From the NCBI GenBank assembly GCA_051294375.1, contig CM119269.1, positions 13,486,790 to 13,550,789 of the forward strand: a stretch of DNA of 64,000 bases. Reading direction: 5' to 3'. Of this stretch, positions 63,753 through 64,000 are shown piece by piece. Each line of letters begins with the position of its first letter. Position 1 is the first letter of the stretch. The position numbers and the translations under genes were made by a program. This DNA is from Paraspadella gotoi (Eukaryota; Chaetognatha). The notes under the pieces were generated by a model that ran no database searches, was not told the DNA's origin, and saw only the letters and a list, made by a program, of their open reading frames with translations.

Positions 63753-63942
63753 GTTGCGTCGAGAGTACTCGCGGAGCAACTCTTTAAGTCACTTTTCGGC
63801 CGGTCTGTCGATCGGTCGGTCGGTCTGACCATCGGAATGTCCCATTATGTCCCACATACTAAAACTATAAAGAATAAAAGACGGATTTCCGATGCAGTGT
63901 GTGTCATAAATGCACGGGCTAAGAACGTCACTGCAGTGCAAC
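63753..63942 (+). mobile_element. GTTGCGCCGC-ended miniature element, diverged copy 3
   Basis: Starts GTTGCGTCG and ends GCAGTGCAAC. It shares GGTCGGTCGGTCTG-type units, AAAACTATAAAGAATAAAAG and TGTCATAAATGCAC with the copies at 22396 and 28348, in the same orientation as the latter. The termini are mutated. Confidence 0.75.
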
Positions 63943-64000
63943 ACATTAGATGGATCGATCTTGTACTTTTGCTCCCTTTACTTCTGCTTTCGCGATTACA

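Overview
The window is nuclear DNA from an animal, most likely an invertebrate. Genes are split by spliceosomal GT-AG introns, non-coding sequence is dominated by microsatellites ((CT)n/(GA)n, (TTA)n, (GATA)n, (GAC)n, (CTTT)n), and SINE, LINE and terminal-inverted-repeat elements are scattered throughout. The Orthopedia homeodomain carries arthropod-like residues ([12 protein letters not shown]), and so dense a microsatellite load is known from some crustacean genomes. I lean towards a crustacean or other arthropod, as an inference only. Seven gaps of exactly 25 N, several beside inverted or duplicated sequence full of single-base indels, show a draft assembly gap-filled with noisy reads, so repeats next to gaps need caution.

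Three genes are well supported. (1) Positions 1-3076 (-) hold the 5' part of an F-box/leucine-rich-repeat gene in five phase-compatible exons; it runs off the left edge. (2) Positions 4674-7938 (+) hold a complete seven-exon flavin-dependent monooxygenase of 452 residues that resembles bacterial trimethylamine monooxygenase more than vertebrate FMOs. Its introns are largely transposable elements, and two of its splice acceptors lie at the ends of inserted repeats. A decayed piece of a second last exon sits at 8603-8677. (3) Positions 11029-36515 (-) hold the homeobox gene orthopedia (otp) in nine visible exons, from an N-terminal low-complexity region through a homeodomain split by an 18.9-kb intron to a C-terminal OAR motif. 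Its first exon is not identified.

The otp intron at 15.4-34.3 kb is saturated with simple repeats and also holds a 1.25-kb tandem duplication, two copies of a GTTGCGCCGC-ended miniature element, a purine-rich minisatellite and two isolated coding-like segments. The homeodomain exon ends in a 56-bp tandem array that repeats the exon end together with its 5' splice site.

Right of 36.5 kb I recognise no gene. Positions 40412-50866 form a large inverted repeat centred on a gap. The left arm carries a 2.2-kb element with terminal inverted repeats that the right arm lacks, so the right arm serves as an empty site. Positions 51849-61073 hold three copies (two direct, one inverted) of another block around two gaps. 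The last 3 kb holds purine-rich sequence, one unassigned open frame and a third copy of the GTTGCGCCGC element.
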